Source: Selaginella tamariscina
Taxonomy: Eukaryota > Streptophyta > Lycopodiopsida > Selaginellales > Selaginellaceae
Reading direction: 5' to 3'
NCBI GenBank assembly: GCA_003024785.1
Contig: PUQB01000182.1
Span: 124,001-188,000 of the forward strand
Length of the DNA stretch: 64,000 nt
The first letter of the stretch is position 1. Each line of letters opens with the position of its first letter. Shown here piece by piece: positions 61,640 through 64,000 of the stretch. The notes beneath the pieces are model-generated. The model was not told the DNA's origin, searched no databases, and saw nothing but the letters and a program-made list of their open reading frames with translations. The position numbers and the translations under genes were made by a program.

Positions 61640-64000
61640 TGATCCTCCACTTTCTAATTTCTTATTGAAGAATTTCCCTTTGTTCCTTTTCTCATTTTGT
61701 GTAGGATGGGCAATGAATATGTTCAAGGAATGCTCAACAACGACAATGAGGGGCCATGATTTGGATGAACTCCTCTCTGATTGGGACTCCACTACATGCA
61801 ACAGCTTTTGAACAATCTCTAATAAGAACAACTCAAGTTTCAACAAGAGCAATAATAATGCATGAATCATTCCATGGCACATATCCAACAGTAGCAATAG
61901 AAAATCCTTCAAACTGTGCAAATTGTTGCATAAGGTATCACCCCTTCACCACCTCCAAGCCAGCCTTTGCTGCTTCCAATCACTCCCACTTTCATCCCTT
62001 GCTCCATGTCTCTTTTACTATTGTCACTACACACTCCATGCTTTAAGTTAAAGAAGTAGTCCTATAATCAAAAGCTAGGTTTCTTCTCTACTATGGTGCC
62101 TTTCATTGATGTTTTTGAAAATTTCTTTGCGCTTCATGTCATGGATGAAGAGCAATGCATGATGTTAGCAACATATCAACTTAGAAGCATGGGAAGCATG
62201 GGAAAGACCTAATGGAAGGAGCTAGACCTTATCATCTTAAAAGATCATTGAACAATTTTTTGCTAAAACCTTTATTCTTGTCAACGCAATAGAAAAGTTA
62301 ATTGATCAGTACTAGATGATTAAACAATTCACCTTGGTGAATGAATATTATAGCGGGTTCTTAGATTTACTGATTAAGATCCCTACAAAATTAAAAAAGC
62401 AATGTTCTTAGCCGTTTTCACACAGAACTCAAGGAGAGCATCAAAGCTATGGTTGATTTCAAGATTGATTCCACCATAGCTACACTCGAACAACTCATTT
62501 ATTAGGCTGGTGTTCAAAAAGCATATCAGTACTATAGTTGTAGCTAGATAATATAAACATAATTTGTCACCTCCTTGTTCTCGTCCACCATAGTCACCAA
62601 CAATGTATCAAGTGTAAAGTTTTATCATACACAATCTTCACCAGAGGTGCCCCAAAGCTTACCAAGCTCATTCAAGAGAAACATGAGCATTGCTTATGTG
62701 AGGGGTTTTATCTTCATTGTTGTCAGCACACTATAAGGTTGAAAACTACCCAAATTTCCCAAAGATTGTTAAAAACATTACAGTCATTAAATTTTTTGAA
62801 CCATGAGATCAACTCACCAATATACCTATTTGTAATGCAATTTTTGTCAATGAAATTAAGTTTGAATATTCTTGGGCTGATCTTGAGGGCATTATAAAGC
62901 CTTTGGAGCTAAATTCAAAAGACAAGACCTCGTGCATTGTAAAGCTATGTTACATGAACACTTGACAAATGTTTTGTAGGATAATAACACTCCCTTAGAA
63001 GTACAACTTACCATGCAAAATAAATAAAACTCTTGAACTACGTGATTTCCATGGGAAACCCCAAAAGACTTCACTCCCCTCCCTCCCCTAGCATTAATAG
63101 AGAGCACAACCATGTATTTCCAAACTTTTAGTATTGTTTTATAAATTTAAATACCATTCATTATTCAGATTGAAACTTCAAATGCAAGATTTTTAAGTGA
63201 AATATCATGCGCCGTAGATAACCTCAACGGCCATGATTTAATATTGGGACAAGTGTAGTTTTATAACAACAACTTTAAAATAAACTTTAAAGATTACATA
63301 CTAGAGTTTCTCCATTATGATAAAAACATAAGAGATAATGTGCTAAATACAGTGCTTCCAAAGCACCCAAAGCACCCAAAGCACCTTAAAGCTTGATATC
63401 ATTGTTATAAGTTCAAAACCCATATACAAGGCTCGATTGTTTATATATTTTAATAATTGAAACTTCCACATGCCTCACTTTAAATCAATAAGAATTTCTT
63501 AAGAAATACAATGATTTATGGCCAAGTGATCTTCCAAATGAATTGCCACCAAAAAGATTTATAGATCACACTATTGAACTTTCACCAAATGCTAGATTAT
63601 CCATACGACCTACATACATAATGTCTTGACTCAGCTCCATGAACTTCTACTTAACTAAACAAATAATAGACAAGGGATTCATATCATTTTCAACATCACC
63701 GATAGCATTTCATGTGTTATTCATTTAAAACATGGATGAAATATGGAGATTATGTATTGACTATTGAGCATTGAATCAAATTACTCTCAAAGACAAAAAT
63801 CTCTGTTACATATTGATGATATCTTTGGACAACTTCATTGAACCAAAATATTCTAAAAAATCGACTTGAATCTTGAAGAGAAAGACCAATTTAAAACCAT
63901 TTATTACACAATAATAAAAATATAAATGATGTTCTTTTATTTGATTTGACAAACACCCCAACCAAATTCATGGGATACATGAATGACATCTTCAAATCTT
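61640..64000 (+). mobile_element. Element D: Ty3/gypsy relic, cut by the window end
   Basis: On the + strand a Gag-like stretch (about 62100-62530, including ELKESIKAMVDFKIDSTIAT) is followed by a protease-like region (about 62800-63260) and the start of reverse transcriptase: NELPPKRFIDHTIEL (about 63535-63580), 'CIDYxALNQITLKDKN' (about 63755-63800). It is broken many times, and the rest lies beyond 64000. LTRs were not identified. Judged by decay it is old, probably comparable to element C. Confidence 0.65.

Overview
The window looks like nuclear DNA of a land plant. Its genes carry many short GT-AG introns, its housekeeping proteins match plant families (VPS34 PI3-kinase, fibrillarin, a UBP1/TIA-1-type RNA-binding protein, a GPI-type matrix metalloproteinase, a receptor-like kinase, a strictosidine-synthase-like protein), telo-box motifs sit in 5' leaders, and spacers are very AT-rich with (TA)n, (CA)n and (GA)n tracts. 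The main LTR element has a Tf1/sushi-like polymerase rather than that of the common angiosperm chromovirus lineages, and there is a DUF7869-like relic. Both point, as inference only, to a non-seed plant such as a bryophyte, lycophyte or fern.

Layout. 1-3100: AT-rich spacer with a ~330 bp tandem repeat and a remarkable ~20-copy minisatellite built on the palindrome GCGGGATTAATCCCGC. 3130-5690: decayed DUF7869-like gene. 8043-15282: LTR element A, of gag-protease type, with 650 bp LTRs. 16918-17957: ~510 bp tandem duplication upstream of a small acidic ORF (18029) and the VPS34 gene (18906-22895). 23500-24180: GC-richer island of unknown origin. 26279-28395: strictosidine-synthase-like gene or pseudogene. 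28490-39640: old Ty3/gypsy element C, split by younger chromovirus B (31470-37877) with a perfect 5 bp target duplication. 39951-42109 (-): fibrillarin, with a C/D snoRNA in its last intron. 42878-44002: matrix metalloproteinase. 46627-50097 (-): receptor-like kinase. 52080-57934 (-): UBP1-like three-RRM protein with a duplicated first exon. 58330-61600: AT-rich spacer. 61640-64000: relic Ty3/gypsy element running off the end.

The genes do not form a pathway. They are independently transcribed units between transposons. Fibrillarin and its intronic snoRNA do work together: fibrillarin is the methyltransferase of C/D snoRNPs, and the snoRNA carries an antisense element matching a universally conserved segment of large-subunit rRNA.

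A general caution: almost every conserved multi-exon gene here needs one or more one- or two-base corrections to keep frame, and most of them look like missing bases, often at short homopolymers, while intron phases still agree across the gene. That looks like residual long-read assembly error rather than five independent gene deaths. The strictosidine-synthase-like gene, with an in-frame TGA, is the likeliest true pseudogene. Exon borders were set by hand from splice signals and reading phase and may be off by a base or two.
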